From Gemmataceae bacterium (lineage in GTDB: Bacteria > Planctomycetota > Planctomycetia > Gemmatales > Gemmataceae), in assembly GCA_025055795.1 (NCBI GenBank), contig JANWVV010000004.1, positions 1 to 64,000 of the forward strand: a stretch of DNA of 64,000 nucleotides, in the 5' to 3' direction. This document shows positions 1 through 10,226 of the stretch, one piece after another. The position numbers and the translations under genes are program-made. Within the stretch, counting starts at the first letter, position 1; each line of letters opens with the position of its first letter. The notes under the pieces were generated by a model. The model worked only from the letters and a program-made list of their open reading frames with translations, did no database searches and was not told the DNA's origin.

Positions 1-427
1 CTTCAGCACTACCGGCAAGCAGGCGACCAAGGTACATACCACAACTTATGTCAGGCACTATTCGAAAATCGCACTCCCCATAGCGATTATCTCACAAGGC
101 CGTTTCTAAAACGACCTCCCATTGTCAACCAAATTCTGTCACATTACTACTAAAACAATGATAAATTTGATAATTCATCGCTCCCGTGCGCTTATGATCA
201 TTGTCTCGCTGATTTTCGTTTTCCGGAACGATTTTTTTACGGAATTCCCCTTGACGATTTCGTGTTTACTTGCAACCATAATAACTAGGTTCTGCCTCTT
301 CTCTGTTCCGGCCCCACCGTTCGGCGATGTACCTCATCAAAGGACGGTGGGGATATCATTTTTTGTCCATGACTATGAGAAGGAGCACCATCACCGCGTG
401 GTGCTTGACCACTCCAACCTGGCCAAA

Positions 428-1291
428 TTACTTGTCTTCTTTACTGTCGCGTGATTTCCAACCGAGCAGGACAACGCGTGGTCTGGGCAGCTTATCGCTG
501 GCCCGAACAACCAGTTCGTTTGTGTCGAGGCGTTTATCAATGTCGTCGTTTTTGAAATACGAAAGGAATTCCTCGGGTCCGAGCAGATCGTCGTAGCCGG
601 GAACACCGTAGTGCATGGGTAGGATGTACAGACGGGGTCGGAGCTGACGGACCACCTCCGCTGCTTGTTCGCCGTTAAGGGTGTAGATGCCACCAATGGG
701 AATCATGACAATGTCGACTGGCCCGATGGCCTTGCGTTGTTCGTCCGATAGTTCGTGTCCCAAATCACCTAGATGACAGACAACTAGGCCATCGGCTTCC
801 ACAATCCAAACGGAGTTTTTGCCGCGTTGCAGACCGTTGAGAGCATCGTGGAAGGTAGCCACGTTACGCAGGCGTACTGCACCACGTTTTTCGTCATACA
901 GCTTCCATTCCTGCCGGCCGGGACGGGGTTCGATAACACCCCGATATACATCGGCGTCCTTGGGAACCGGTTCAAAGATACCGATCTGGTCATGATCGTT
1001 GTGCGGATGGCTGATCAGAACAAAATCGACCGTGCGGGGACCGCGGCCAAACTGTGCAATGGCATGCGGGTCAATGGCGATCCGGATGCCCCGGCTAGTT
1101 ACCAGAGTGAAAAACGACTGACCGTGCCAACGGATGGTCAGAGGAGCTGCAGCCGCTTCCTGTTGTGTCATTGATGGAATTAGCCCCGGTGTCAGTACAG
1201 TCACGACGACCGCCAGCAGACTCGTCACAAAGGGGGCTATGGCGTATCGGCAGCACAGCGACGACATGGAAGCGATCTCCTGCTGAGACAT
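428..1291 (-). CDS. MBL-fold (UlaG-like) metal-dependent hydrolase with N-terminal signal/TM segment
   Basis: 287-aa ORF; HGQSFFTL, SHPHNDHDQ metal-binding motif, CHLGDLGH, MHYG motifs typical of UlaG-like metallo-beta-lactamase fold. Confidence 0.85.
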   Translation of the reverse strand: MSQQEIASMSSLCCRYAIAPFVTSLLAVVVTVLTPGLIPSMTQQEAAAAPLTIRWHGQSFFTLVTSRGIRIAIDPHAIAQFGRGPRTVDFVLISHPHNDHDQIGIFEPVPKDADVYRGVIEPRPGRQEWKLYDEKRGAVRLRNVATFHDALNGLQRGKNSVWIVEADGLVVCHLGDLGHELSDEQRKAIGPVDIVMIPIGGIYTLNGEQAAEVVRQLRPRLYILPMHYGVPGYDDLLGPEEFLSYFKNDDIDKRLDTNELVVRASDKLPRPRVVLLGWKSRDSKEDK

Positions 1292-1341
1292 GGAGTATTC
1301 GCCGGAAAGACCCCTGCATCTGTGGCACGATTATCAGGGGA

Positions 1342-2574
1342 TCAGGCCGACGGTGGGCGGTGCAGGCCCAAAAACCAGGGCATTAGGGTATGGCCGGGCT
1401 GGAACCGTAAAGGTGCGGCGGCCGCGGTTAGTTCGTCATAGCTGGTGGCGGCATCCGGTTGAATGCCTGTGCCGCAGGCGGCAAAGGGTACGGGTCCATG
1501 GGCATGGGCCCGTGTGTGTAACGTCGTGCGATGATCCGGTTCAACCAGGAGGCGATGGTACCCATAATGCGGCAGGGCCTCCAACAGAGGCCCGACGATG
1601 TGTTCGTCGATCCGCTCCAAGGCTTCGACCTTGGCCTCTGCCCGTCCCTCGTGTGAGGCTTCGTCGGGAGCCTCAATGTGGACACAGACCAGGTCAAACT
1701 GTCCCAGAGCCTCGACGGCGTATTTACCCTTATTGGCATAGTTGGTGTCGAGGTAGCCGGTGGCACCGGGGACGTCAATGCGGTGCCAGCCCAGCAATAC
1801 GCCCACACCGCGGACCAGATCCACGGCGGAAATGATCGCCCCCCGCGGTCCGTAACGTTCGGCAAAGGGCGTCAGGCGAGGGGCCTGCCCCTGACCCCAC
1901 AGCCAGATTTGCGTGGCCGGTTTGTGGCCTGTTTCCCGCCGCCGTTGGTTAACCGCTTGGGCTGCCAGGATCGGTTTGCTGGCTTCCATCAGCTCTACCA
2001 GCCAATCGCGTGCTGGACCGATAGGCAGATAATCGGCCACGGGCCGGTCCGGAATGTCATGGGGAGGCTGGGTCCGTGTCTGCTCCAGACCACTTTCAGG
2101 GCCACGGCCCCGCCATACCAATATGTGACGATATTGGACACCGGCATGAAACTCGATGACACCACCGGCTACTTCCCGACCGCCCAGAGAGGCTTGCAAC
2201 GCCTGGATCAGTTCACGGGCCTCTGCGGTGCTGATGTGCCCGGCGGTAAAATCCCGCATGTGCCCGTCGGGAACGTACACGAGATTACAGCGGATCGCCC
2301 AGTCGTGCGGACCCAAATGGATGCCCATAGCGGCGGCTTCCAGCGGCGCCCGCCCCGTGTATACCTCTAACGGATCGTAACCAAACAACGACAAGGTGGC
2401 TACATCCGAGGCCGGCGTCAGTGTGGCAGGAACATTATCGGCCAACCCGACGACCCCAAGCTGGGCTACGCGATCCATGTGCGGCGTCCGCGCCGCTTGC
2501 AACGGCGTGCGTCCCCCTAATTCCGCCACCGGCTCATCGGCACAACCATCCGGTATCACAATTGCGTACTTCAT
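1342..2574 (-). CDS. apgM: 2,3-bisphosphoglycerate-independent phosphoglycerate mutase, archaeal-type (ApgM)
   Basis: MKYAIVIPDGCADEPVAELGGRTPLQAARTPHMD, ASDVATLSLFGYDP, DEASHEG, EPDHRT motifs of ApgM/alkaline phosphatase superfamily. Confidence 0.9.
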   Translation of the reverse strand: MKYAIVIPDGCADEPVAELGGRTPLQAARTPHMDRVAQLGVVGLADNVPATLTPASDVATLSLFGYDPLEVYTGRAPLEAAAMGIHLGPHDWAIRCNLVYVPDGHMRDFTAGHISTAEARELIQALQASLGGREVAGGVIEFHAGVQYRHILVWRGRGPESGLEQTRTQPPHDIPDRPVADYLPIGPARDWLVELMEASKPILAAQAVNQRRRETGHKPATQIWLWGQGQAPRLTPFAERYGPRGAIISAVDLVRGVGVLLGWHRIDVPGATGYLDTNYANKGKYAVEALGQFDLVCVHIEAPDEASHEGRAEAKVEALERIDEHIVGPLLEALPHYGYHRLLVEPDHRTTLHTRAHAHGPVPFAACGTGIQPDAATSYDELTAAAAPLRFQPGHTLMPWFLGLHRPPSA

Positions 2575-2928
2575 GGTGACAAGCATAAGCGGTCCTTGCT
2601 GACCCTACAAGAGGCAGGAACGCCGTCCTCCAAAACTCTGACCGATACCCATGGGCGATCAAACTTTCCTCAGGCAGCTTGTTAACACTTCACCTCAATG
2701 AATCACGACCGCGTCACGAAGGAATTGACCCATCCGGATAAATCGACTAGCATAGGATTGGACATTTGGAGGAGCAGGCACCGATCACCGGCACTCCCGG
2801 AGATTCATAGCCAGTCCGCGCGGGGATGGTTGCGCCTGAATGGGCCAAACAGACCGCTTTTAGAACCTTCGCGAGCTCCGACGGGGGCCACCCAACATCG
2901 CTGCCTGCACAGCTTGAGGAGATGCATC

Positions 2929-3288
2929 ATGTATAAATTGATCGCTGGTCTGGTCGTGGCAGCAGGAGCTGTGGGAGCCGGAGTTTACGGCTGGTATGAA
3001 TACAACTGCACTTGGTGCGACGGCAACTGTCCCCTTGCGGCCTTGTTTTCAGCGGGACGAAGCTGCAATAGCAATCTTTCAGCCGAGGCCATAGCTCCCT
3101 CTCCCCCCTGCTGTGCCCTTCAGGTGGTCAACAAAACCAGTAGTTGCTGTGCCACCCCTTGCCCCGCCTGTGCCGTCGCTTGTGACGGCTGTCCTGTGTG
3201 CGAAACGGATTGCAGCGCGTGCTGCGATACCTCAACGATAGCGGCCGCGGGTGGACCGGCCATCGCCCTTAAAAAGACCGGCAAGTAG
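2929..3288 (+). CDS. Small cysteine-rich protein with N-terminal TM/signal segment (16 Cys in 119 aa)
   Basis: In-frame ATG at 2929 within ORF 2698-3288, preceded by AGGAG; MYKLIAGLVVAAGAVGAGVYG then CxxC and CC clusters. Confidence 0.65.
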   Translation: MYKLIAGLVVAAGAVGAGVYGWYEYNCTWCDGNCPLAALFSAGRSCNSNLSAEAIAPSPPCCALQVVNKTSSCCATPCPACAVACDGCPVCETDCSACCDTSTIAAAGGPAIALKKTGK

Positions 3289-3512
3289 GCCCCAGCCCAC
3301 CATAATGTTTCGATGCTTCCACCCTGTTTAACTAAGTAACGGTCGCTCTCAAGCGGATCCCCCAGCCGTTTAACTATTTTCTAACTAATTTGCAATACGC
3401 CGATCTGTACGAAGGGGAAACACACACGAGGGTGACTCGATCAGTTCAGGCGTCTCTGCCATGTGCCAAAGCTTCGCTCCTTGAACGCGTCTGATCGTCA
3501 ATCACCGTGGGG

Positions 3513-4355
3513 TCAAGTGGACCTGACAGATACGTCAGACTCCTGCCGCGTTTTGACGTAGATGGCTCGCCAGATACGACTGCCGCGGGCGCGGGCCTTC
3601 TTCTCGAAGTTGGTCTGGAGCTCCGGGGGCGTTGATTCATCGGGCCCGCGCTGCAACTGTTCAAAAACGCCGCTGTCGCTGATCATGGTGCACATGCTGT
3701 CGAAGTATTCCTCCACGTCCGTGGCTATGTGCAACCGACCGCCTGGCTGCAAGACACGGGCCACGTCCTGAACAAACCCAGGGGTAAACAAGCGACGCTT
3801 TTTGTGTCGAGCCTTCCACCACGGGTCTGGAAAGTAAACGTGCACCGCCTGGACACTAGCAGCCGGGATAAAGTAATGAAGCACCCAACGGGCATCGGCA
3901 CAGGTGGTCCGGACGTTACGGAGTTGCCGAATGGCACAACGAGTGGCCGTGTAAAGCTGATACTTCCGTACTACCTCGATGCCAAAGAAGTTGACGTCCG
4001 GCCGAAGTTGGGCCGAACTGACCAGGAACTGCCCCTTTCCGCTCCCCACTTCGATTTCCACCGGCTGCTCATTGCCAAATAACTGCGACCAATCAATCAA
4101 GGGGTAAACCATTGACTCGGGTAGACGCGCAACCGCTGTTGTGGGTCCGGCCTCGTCCCACCGCTGCTTAGCCGAAGCTGGGTGGTCCGTGGGAACCGAT
4201 GAGTCGGGGTTTTGGCTCAATTGGAGGGGACTGTCTTCGATCCGGCTCCAGCGTGGTATACGGATGGGCATCACCCACTCGTATGGTGCCAATTGTTCCA
4301 AGGGTAATCGGCGGGGCTTGCGCATGACTCGGCTGAATCCTCTCCTTGGCATCAA
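3513..4355 (-). CDS. trmB: tRNA (guanine-N7-)-methyltransferase
   Basis: EIEVGSGKGQFLV, FGIEVVRKY, VYFPDPWWKARHKKRRL, TDVEEYFDSM motifs of TrmB. Confidence 0.93.
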   Translation of the reverse strand: MMPRRGFSRVMRKPRRLPLEQLAPYEWVMPIRIPRWSRIEDSPLQLSQNPDSSVPTDHPASAKQRWDEAGPTTAVARLPESMVYPLIDWSQLFGNEQPVEIEVGSGKGQFLVSSAQLRPDVNFFGIEVVRKYQLYTATRCAIRQLRNVRTTCADARWVLHYFIPAASVQAVHVYFPDPWWKARHKKRRLFTPGFVQDVARVLQPGGRLHIATDVEEYFDSMCTMISDSGVFEQLQRGPDESTPPELQTNFEKKARARGSRIWRAIYVKTRQESDVSVRST

Positions 4356-4457
4356 CCCGTTTGGGCCAAGTCGTCCACTCTGAATTGTAAGTAATCTCGC
4401 AGCTTGAGGAGATAATGAGATGCACCCCTCTTCCGACGAAGTGTAGAGCTGATGGCC

Positions 4458-4739
4458 TCAGCCGGAAGTGTGCCGTTGCTGATGCCCCCATCGCATTACC
4501 AACGGAAGCAGGGTAAGGCGACCGGTAGTCGTGCCCAGGACACTCCCACCAACTGCTCCCGCCGCTGCGGCTAAAAGCCGGATCGCCTCTCCAGTCCCGC
4601 TGGCAAGCGTAGTGCCCACCCACGCTCCGATTGCTGCTCCAGCAATCGCTGTTACCAAAAATATCTCATCGACCACCCGTTCATACTGCTCTTCCGTGAT
4701 CGTCCTCAGGTGCATCGAGGCCATGGTGTTTGCCCTCAC
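4458..4739 (-). CDS. Small hypothetical membrane protein (Gly/Ala-rich)
   Basis: 93-aa ORF with hydrophobic Gly-rich segments (AIAGAAIGAWVGTTLASG, AAAAGAVGGSVLG). Confidence 0.45.
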   Translation of the reverse strand: MRANTMASMHLRTITEEQYERVVDEIFLVTAIAGAAIGAWVGTTLASGTGEAIRLLAAAAGAVGGSVLGTTTGRLTLLPLVMRWGHQQRHTSG

Positions 4740-5282
4740 CAGCTGTCCAGTCGATGGATGGGCCTAATTCTCTCAACTATCGAAATGACTCACCCCTGTT
4801 CCCCGAGTAAGGCGACAACAATCAAAATGGCCAGTTGGCTGTCCCAAAAAGCACTTTCGCCTCTTATTCATCAAATCTTTACTAATTCTACATAATTATC
4901 TTACACCCGAACAAGCGCTGCTTGCGGAAAATTCAGCCACAACGACTTGAGTTCTACGGTGCACGTCCACTATTTATGAAGATTTGGTGAATAAAAAATG
5001 ATACTTTTGATCATGAAAGCCACAGACCAGGAATAAGCGTCTGTTAACGTAGCAGCGCTTAGGCAAGAACAAAAATAGATTCCGGAGAGGGATTTCTATC
5101 GGGGGCATCGTACATACCGGGTCTTCTGCGGCTAGGCTGTTGGCGGGATATAATGCGGTTGACGAGAAAGTTCCCAGGTTTTCAAATGGAGGGAAGCGGA
5201 TCCGGCGTATACGGCTGATGGGTGCTGGTCCGGTGTCTGGACTGAGAGGGAGCGTAAGGCGTTCAGAGCGAGGGAGCATCAG

Positions 5283-7937
5283 GTGGATAACGTCATGGGA
5301 TTACTGAGGAACAGCAGGCGAAGCGGGATAGTGACGGCGATTCTCTTAACGCTGCTGGCCGTGGGTCGAGCGGCAGCGGTACAGATTCCGGAAGATCCAC
5401 GGGGTCCGGGCAAACCCTATCTGGTCGCGGTCGGGGTAGGCACCTTCAGCGACCCAGCCATTCAGCCACGGCCGACCGCCGAAGCGGATGCCAAAGCCTT
5501 GCACGCTCTGCTCCGGGACCCCAAGGTACTCGGGATTGCCCCGGAACGGGCCGTCCTGCTGACCTCCCCTGAGGCTACCCGCGAACGGATTGTACAGGCC
5601 ATCGAACGCGGTCTGAATGCTACTGCCTCGGGCGACCTGCTCATTGTGGCTTTCTTCGGCCGCGGTGCCGCCATCGGTGACAAACCCTGCTTCCTGACGG
5701 CCGATACCCGCTTCAAAGACCGGGCCAAAACAGCGTTAACCGTGGTCGATCTGGAACCGGTCTTCAAAAAAATCAAAAACCAGAAGCTCCTGGTACTAAT
5801 GGACGTTTCCTACCGCGGTTTCGAGGCCAGTGGGGAAAAAGTGGTCGAGCCCAACGTCGGCGATTATCTCAAACTGGTCTTTGAAGATGCGGAACGGGAA
5901 GACAACTCTCTGCCCCCGGAGCGGACGGTCATCTTCGGCAACCCACCATTCCGTGAGCCCCTGACCCAGGGCGACCATGGACTGTTTTACAACGTGCTGG
6001 CGGCCGGCCTGACCGGTAAAGCCGACGAAAAACCGTACCACCAAGGGTACGAGCCGGACGGTCTGGTGACCATTCAGGAACTGGCCGCTTATCTGGAAAA
6101 AGAAATTCCCAACGCCGCTCGGGTCGTGGGTAAAACAGCCAAGGAAAAGGAATTGCAGCCCTACCTGTTGGGACATCAAAGCAGTCATTACTGGGTCAGC
6201 TTCCATGCTCCGGTGCAGGCAGCCGTGCAGAGACGTTTGGAAGCATTGGAGGCGCTGGTACGCAAAGGGGAAGTACCCAGCAGTGCCGCTGCAGAGGGGC
6301 GTCCGCTGTTGTTCCGCATGCCTCGGCTCAAATGGCAGCAGGAGCTGCGTAAGGCCTATCAGAACCTGGTCGATGGCAAGGCCCGGTGGGACGAAGTCGA
6401 GTTGATCCGCAAGTCGCTGAAGGCCTCGCTGATCCTTCCCCGCGAAGAAGCCGAAAGCTACGCCCATAAGGTAACCGCCTGGGTCCAGGAGATAAGTAGT
6501 CGTTACATCAAGCCGGTGTCGCCGGGCGAATTGACCGCAGCGGCCATTCGCGGCCTGTATAACCGGGCAGAGGAACCGTTGCCTGCCGATCTGGAAGAGG
6601 CTCTGAAAAATGCTAAGGAGCTTCGCCGGGAACAACGCTTGGAGCTGCTCACCGAGGCTCGCCTCCGCTTGGGCCGGCGTGAGGACCTGGAAGGGGACAA
6701 AGCCGTCGATCTGTCCTTGACGATGGCCTCGGCCAGCCTCAATGATCGCTATACCACTTACACGGATCGCGAAAGCGTCCTGCGGATGCAAAGTCAGTTG
6801 CGGGGTCGGTTCCCCGGCGTCGGTATCCAGATCCGCCGCGATGCGGTCCGCGATGGCCTGCTTGTCGCCACCCCTATCAAAGGCAGTCCGGCCCACAAGG
6901 CAGGTATCCAAGCCGGCGACCTGATTACCGAAATCCGCCTGGAAGTCGACAAAACCGGCAAACCGCTCAAGCCGGACGAACCCCGCATCTTTTCTACCAA
7001 GGGCATGAAAACAGAAGAAGCGGTTAATTTAATCTTGGGCGCACCGGGAACGCCTGTCACCCTGGTGGTCCAGCGAGAAGGACACGACCAACCCCTGGAA
7101 TTCCGCATCAACCGCAACTTCGTCCTGGTAGAAACTGTCCACGGCGTCCAACGCAACGGCAATGCCGACTGGACCTTCTACCTCGATGAACGTTACAAAA
7201 TCGCCTACATCAATCTCAGTCAGTTCATCTCCGTCGATCTGGACGATGATGGTGAAGAAGAGTTTGGGACCTTTACCGATCTGAAAAAGGCAATCAACGA
7301 ACTGAAAAAGCAAGGCCTTAATGGCCTTATATTGGACCTGCGTGATAACCCAGGGGGGTATCTGTCGTCCGCGGTCAAGATTTGCGAAATGTTCGTGGGC
7401 AAAGAAACGATAGTGACCGTACGGCCTCGAGTAGGCCGCACACGCGAGTACCGTGGCCGTAGCGAGGGCGACAAAAGCTTCCCCATTGTGGTGCTGGTCA
7501 ACCGCAACAGCGCCAGTGCTAGCGAAATTGTAGCCGCCTGCCTGCAGGATCATGGCCGAGCCACCATTGTCGGCGAGCGTACCTATGGCAAAGGCAGCGT
7601 TCAGGACGTGGTCCCCTTCCGCCCCACTGGCGGCGAACTCAAATATACCATCGCACGGTACTATCCCCCCAGTGGTCGTAACATCGACAAGCTGGCCACC
7701 GAACAGGACCCGTCGATCAAAGAGTGGGGTGTCAGTCCGGATGACGGCTTCGAAGTCAAGTTCAACCCGGACGAACTGAATAACTGGTACGAGTACGTTC
7801 AGGATCTGCATGTGATTCCGCCGCCAGGGAAAACGCCCCCCCGCGTCGACCCGTCCAAGGATCGGCAGTTGCAGACCGCTCTGAACCATCTGCGAGAATT
7901 GATCCGGGCAGTGGGCAAGGCACCAGTCGATCGCTGA
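5283..7937 (+). CDS. S41-family C-terminal processing peptidase with PDZ domain and N-terminal caspase-like (C14-fold) domain
   Basis: PDZ GVGIQIRRDAVRDGLLVATPIKGSPAHKAGIQAGDLITEI; S41 NRNSASASEIVAACLQDHGRATIVGERTYGKGSVQ; N-terminal YLVAVGVGTFSD..AEADAKALHALL..LLIVAFFGRGA..LLVLMDVSYRG resembles a caspase p20 fold. Confidence 0.88.
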   Translation: MDNVMGLLRNSRRSGIVTAILLTLLAVGRAAAVQIPEDPRGPGKPYLVAVGVGTFSDPAIQPRPTAEADAKALHALLRDPKVLGIAPERAVLLTSPEATRERIVQAIERGLNATASGDLLIVAFFGRGAAIGDKPCFLTADTRFKDRAKTALTVVDLEPVFKKIKNQKLLVLMDVSYRGFEASGEKVVEPNVGDYLKLVFEDAEREDNSLPPERTVIFGNPPFREPLTQGDHGLFYNVLAAGLTGKADEKPYHQGYEPDGLVTIQELAAYLEKEIPNAARVVGKTAKEKELQPYLLGHQSSHYWVSFHAPVQAAVQRRLEALEALVRKGEVPSSAAAEGRPLLFRMPRLKWQQELRKAYQNLVDGKARWDEVELIRKSLKASLILPREEAESYAHKVTAWVQEISSRYIKPVSPGELTAAAIRGLYNRAEEPLPADLEEALKNAKELRREQRLELLTEARLRLGRREDLEGDKAVDLSLTMASASLNDRYTTYTDRESVLRMQSQLRGRFPGVGIQIRRDAVRDGLLVATPIKGSPAHKAGIQAGDLITEIRLEVDKTGKPLKPDEPRIFSTKGMKTEEAVNLILGAPGTPVTLVVQREGHDQPLEFRINRNFVLVETVHGVQRNGNADWTFYLDERYKIAYINLSQFISVDLDDDGEEEFGTFTDLKKAINELKKQGLNGLILDLRDNPGGYLSSAVKICEMFVGKETIVTVRPRVGRTREYRGRSEGDKSFPIVVLVNRNSASASEIVAACLQDHGRATIVGERTYGKGSVQDVVPFRPTGGELKYTIARYYPPSGRNIDKLATEQDPSIKEWGVSPDDGFEVKFNPDELNNWYEYVQDLHVIPPPGKTPPRVDPSKDRQLQTALNHLRELIRAVGKAPVDR

Positions 7938-8068
7938 ATGGCAATTGCCGATTCGCTCCCGGATGAGGGGTCACATCAGGTCACATAGGCTGTTCAAGGC
8001 TACCGCGGGGTAGCGTCCATCTTGTTGGTTTGTGGCTAATGCCACTCGTTCCGCAGAGGGGGATAGTC

Positions 8069-9091
8069 ATGGGTGGAGTTACAGTTGACGGGACCCGCCG
8101 GGAGTTTTTGCAGGAAGGTCTCGGGGCCGCGGCCGTTTTGGGACTAGGCTCGCTATTGGAGGCTCAAGAGCAACGTCCCGGCGAGGGCTTACCTACCCGT
8201 CCCCTGGGGCGGACAGGTGTGCGGGTCTCCATCCTCTGTCTAGGTGGCTGGCACATCGGGGACATTCGCGACAAAAAAGAGGCCATCCGCATCATGCATG
8301 CCGCCCTGGACGAGGGAATCAACTTCTTCGACAACTGCTGGGACTACCATGACGGTGGTAGCGAGGAAGTCATGGGGGAGGCCCTGGCTGCCGATAACGG
8401 TAAATGGCGTCGTCGCTGCTTCCTGATGACCAAAGTTTGCGCCCGCGATGCCAAGGGAGTCCGGACCCAGGTGGAACAAAGCCTGCGACGCCTACGCACC
8501 GACGTCATCGATCTGCTGCAGATGCATGAAATCAATTGGGATAATGACCCAGAATGGGTGGTCGAGCAAGGTGGCCTGGCTGAGCTATTACAATTACAGA
8601 AGGAAGGCAAGGTTCGCTTCGTTGGGTTCACAGGGCATAAATCACCGCACATCCATTTGAAAATGCTGACGGTCCATCGTTGGGACACGGTGCAGATGCC
8701 GATTAACGTCTGTGACCATTTCTACCGCAGCTTTGTCCATGAGGTGATACCAGCTGCCCGGCAAGCAGGGATAGGAGTGATTGGAATGAAGACGCTCGGG
8801 GGTGGCCGCACCGAGGGCAAAATCGTAGCGGCCGGCGTCGCGACGGTCGAAGAGTGCCTGCGCTACGCCCTCTCCCAGGAGGTGGCCTCGGTCGTCAGCG
8901 GTATTACTTCCATGGACATTCTCAGAAAGAACGTAGCCATTGCCCGCAACTTCCATCCACTAGTCGGTGAGGAACTGCAACGCCTGTTGGCCCGGGTCAA
9001 ACCCCATGCCGGTGATGGACGCCACGAACGATTCAAATCGACCATCGACTTCGATGGCCCCTACCACCGCAAGCAGCATGGCTTTGAGTGA
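8069..9091 (+). CDS. Aldo/keto reductase with Tat-like twin-arginine leader
   Basis: TRREFLQEGLGAAAVLGLGSLL leader; RPLGRTGVRVSILCLGGWHIGD, FFDNCWDYHDGGSEEVMGEAL, DLLQMHEINW motifs of AKR. Confidence 0.9.
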   Translation: MGGVTVDGTRREFLQEGLGAAAVLGLGSLLEAQEQRPGEGLPTRPLGRTGVRVSILCLGGWHIGDIRDKKEAIRIMHAALDEGINFFDNCWDYHDGGSEEVMGEALAADNGKWRRRCFLMTKVCARDAKGVRTQVEQSLRRLRTDVIDLLQMHEINWDNDPEWVVEQGGLAELLQLQKEGKVRFVGFTGHKSPHIHLKMLTVHRWDTVQMPINVCDHFYRSFVHEVIPAARQAGIGVIGMKTLGGGRTEGKIVAAGVATVEECLRYALSQEVASVVSGITSMDILRKNVAIARNFHPLVGEELQRLLARVKPHAGDGRHERFKSTIDFDGPYHRKQHGFE

Positions 9092-9283
9092 TCCCTTTGA
9101 GGAACAATAGCTTTCCGCGCGAATCAGTTGATGGAACACCCGTACCAGTTAACCCGGCCTTGCCAGCGGCAAGGTGAAGGTAGCGGGCGGGTGCCCCAGC
9201 ATCACCAACAATCACCACATCAAACCTCTAAGTACCGTACTTAGACCGAGGCGACCTTCGGCCACAAGATCGGAGCATAAGCC

Positions 9284-10213
9284 ATGAAAAGTAGCATGGG
9301 TGTAACCGCAGTAGGGATCATCGTATCCTTGGCGGTCGTGATGCCCCCGGCATCCCAGCCTTGTAGAGGCAGCGCAGGGGAACGGCCAGTATGGCCGTTA
9401 TGGCCCGGTAATCCTCCAGATGAACCCAGCAAGGTCGGGCCCGAACGTTACGTAACGGGCAAGGGAGCAGAAGCGGACATCAAGCGGCTGACCGACGTAG
9501 GAGTGCCCACTTTGACGCTTTATCCACCGCCGGAGGGCAAAAGAACAGGCACAGCGGTGATTGTGGCTCCCGGCGGCGGATACAACATCCTGGCCATTGA
9601 GCACGAAGGAACGCAGGTGTGCGAATGGCTCAATACCCTTGGGATTACAGCGGCCCTGTTGAAGTATCGGGTGCCCCGCCGGCCAGGACAGACGCCGGAC
9701 AATCGGGCTATGATCCAGGATGCTCAACGGGCGGTCTCCCTGTTGCGCAGCCGGGCCGCGGAATGGGCGATTGACCCGCAGCGGATCGGCATGATCGGCT
9801 TCTCGGCCGGGGGCCACCTAACGGCCTGGGTGTGTTTGACCAACCAGCGATATTACCAGCCGGGAGATGAACATGATCGGGCTTCTCCCCGCCCGGATTT
9901 TGCCTTGCTGATTTACCCGGCCTGGCTGGTCGACAAGGAAGGACGACTCAAGCCTGAATTTACTCCAGATAAAACGAGTCCGCCGATGTTTTTTGTTCAT
10001 TCCTCCGACGATCCCATTAGTAGCGAAAGTAGCGTCGCGTTGTATCTGGCATTGAAAAAGCATGGGGTTACCGCGGAGTTGCACGTTTATGCCCATGGGG
10101 GCCATGGCTACGGCATGCGGAAAGTACCTTATCCGTGTGCGAGCTGGCCGCAACGGGCTGCCGACTGGCTCCAGGCCCAGGGTTACCTGACGACGTCGTC
10201 GGCCAAGCGCTGA
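9284..10213 (+). CDS. Alpha/beta hydrolase (BD-FAE-like acetyl esterase)
   Basis: VIVAPGGGYNILAIEHEG, IGMIGFSAGGHLTAWV nucleophile elbow, FVHSSDDP, HGGHGYGM. Confidence 0.88.
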   Translation: MKSSMGVTAVGIIVSLAVVMPPASQPCRGSAGERPVWPLWPGNPPDEPSKVGPERYVTGKGAEADIKRLTDVGVPTLTLYPPPEGKRTGTAVIVAPGGGYNILAIEHEGTQVCEWLNTLGITAALLKYRVPRRPGQTPDNRAMIQDAQRAVSLLRSRAAEWAIDPQRIGMIGFSAGGHLTAWVCLTNQRYYQPGDEHDRASPRPDFALLIYPAWLVDKEGRLKPEFTPDKTSPPMFFVHSSDDPISSESSVALYLALKKHGVTAELHVYAHGGHGYGMRKVPYPCASWPQRAADWLQAQGYLTTSSAKR

Positions 10214-10226
10214 GTGGGAGACAGCA

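Noticed and set aside
122-454. ORF 122-454 (+) and ORF 327-596 (+)
   Set aside because: No recognisable protein features; they extend into or overlap the well-supported MBL-fold gene on the other strand; composition looks non-coding.
5796-6911. 371-aa minus-strand ORF inside the S41 protease gene
   Set aside because: Antisense shadow ORF of a GC-rich gene; no domain motifs; the plus-strand protein is clearly real.
7029-7889. 286-aa minus-strand ORF inside the S41 protease gene
   Set aside because: Same reasoning: mirror ORF caused by third-position GC bias.
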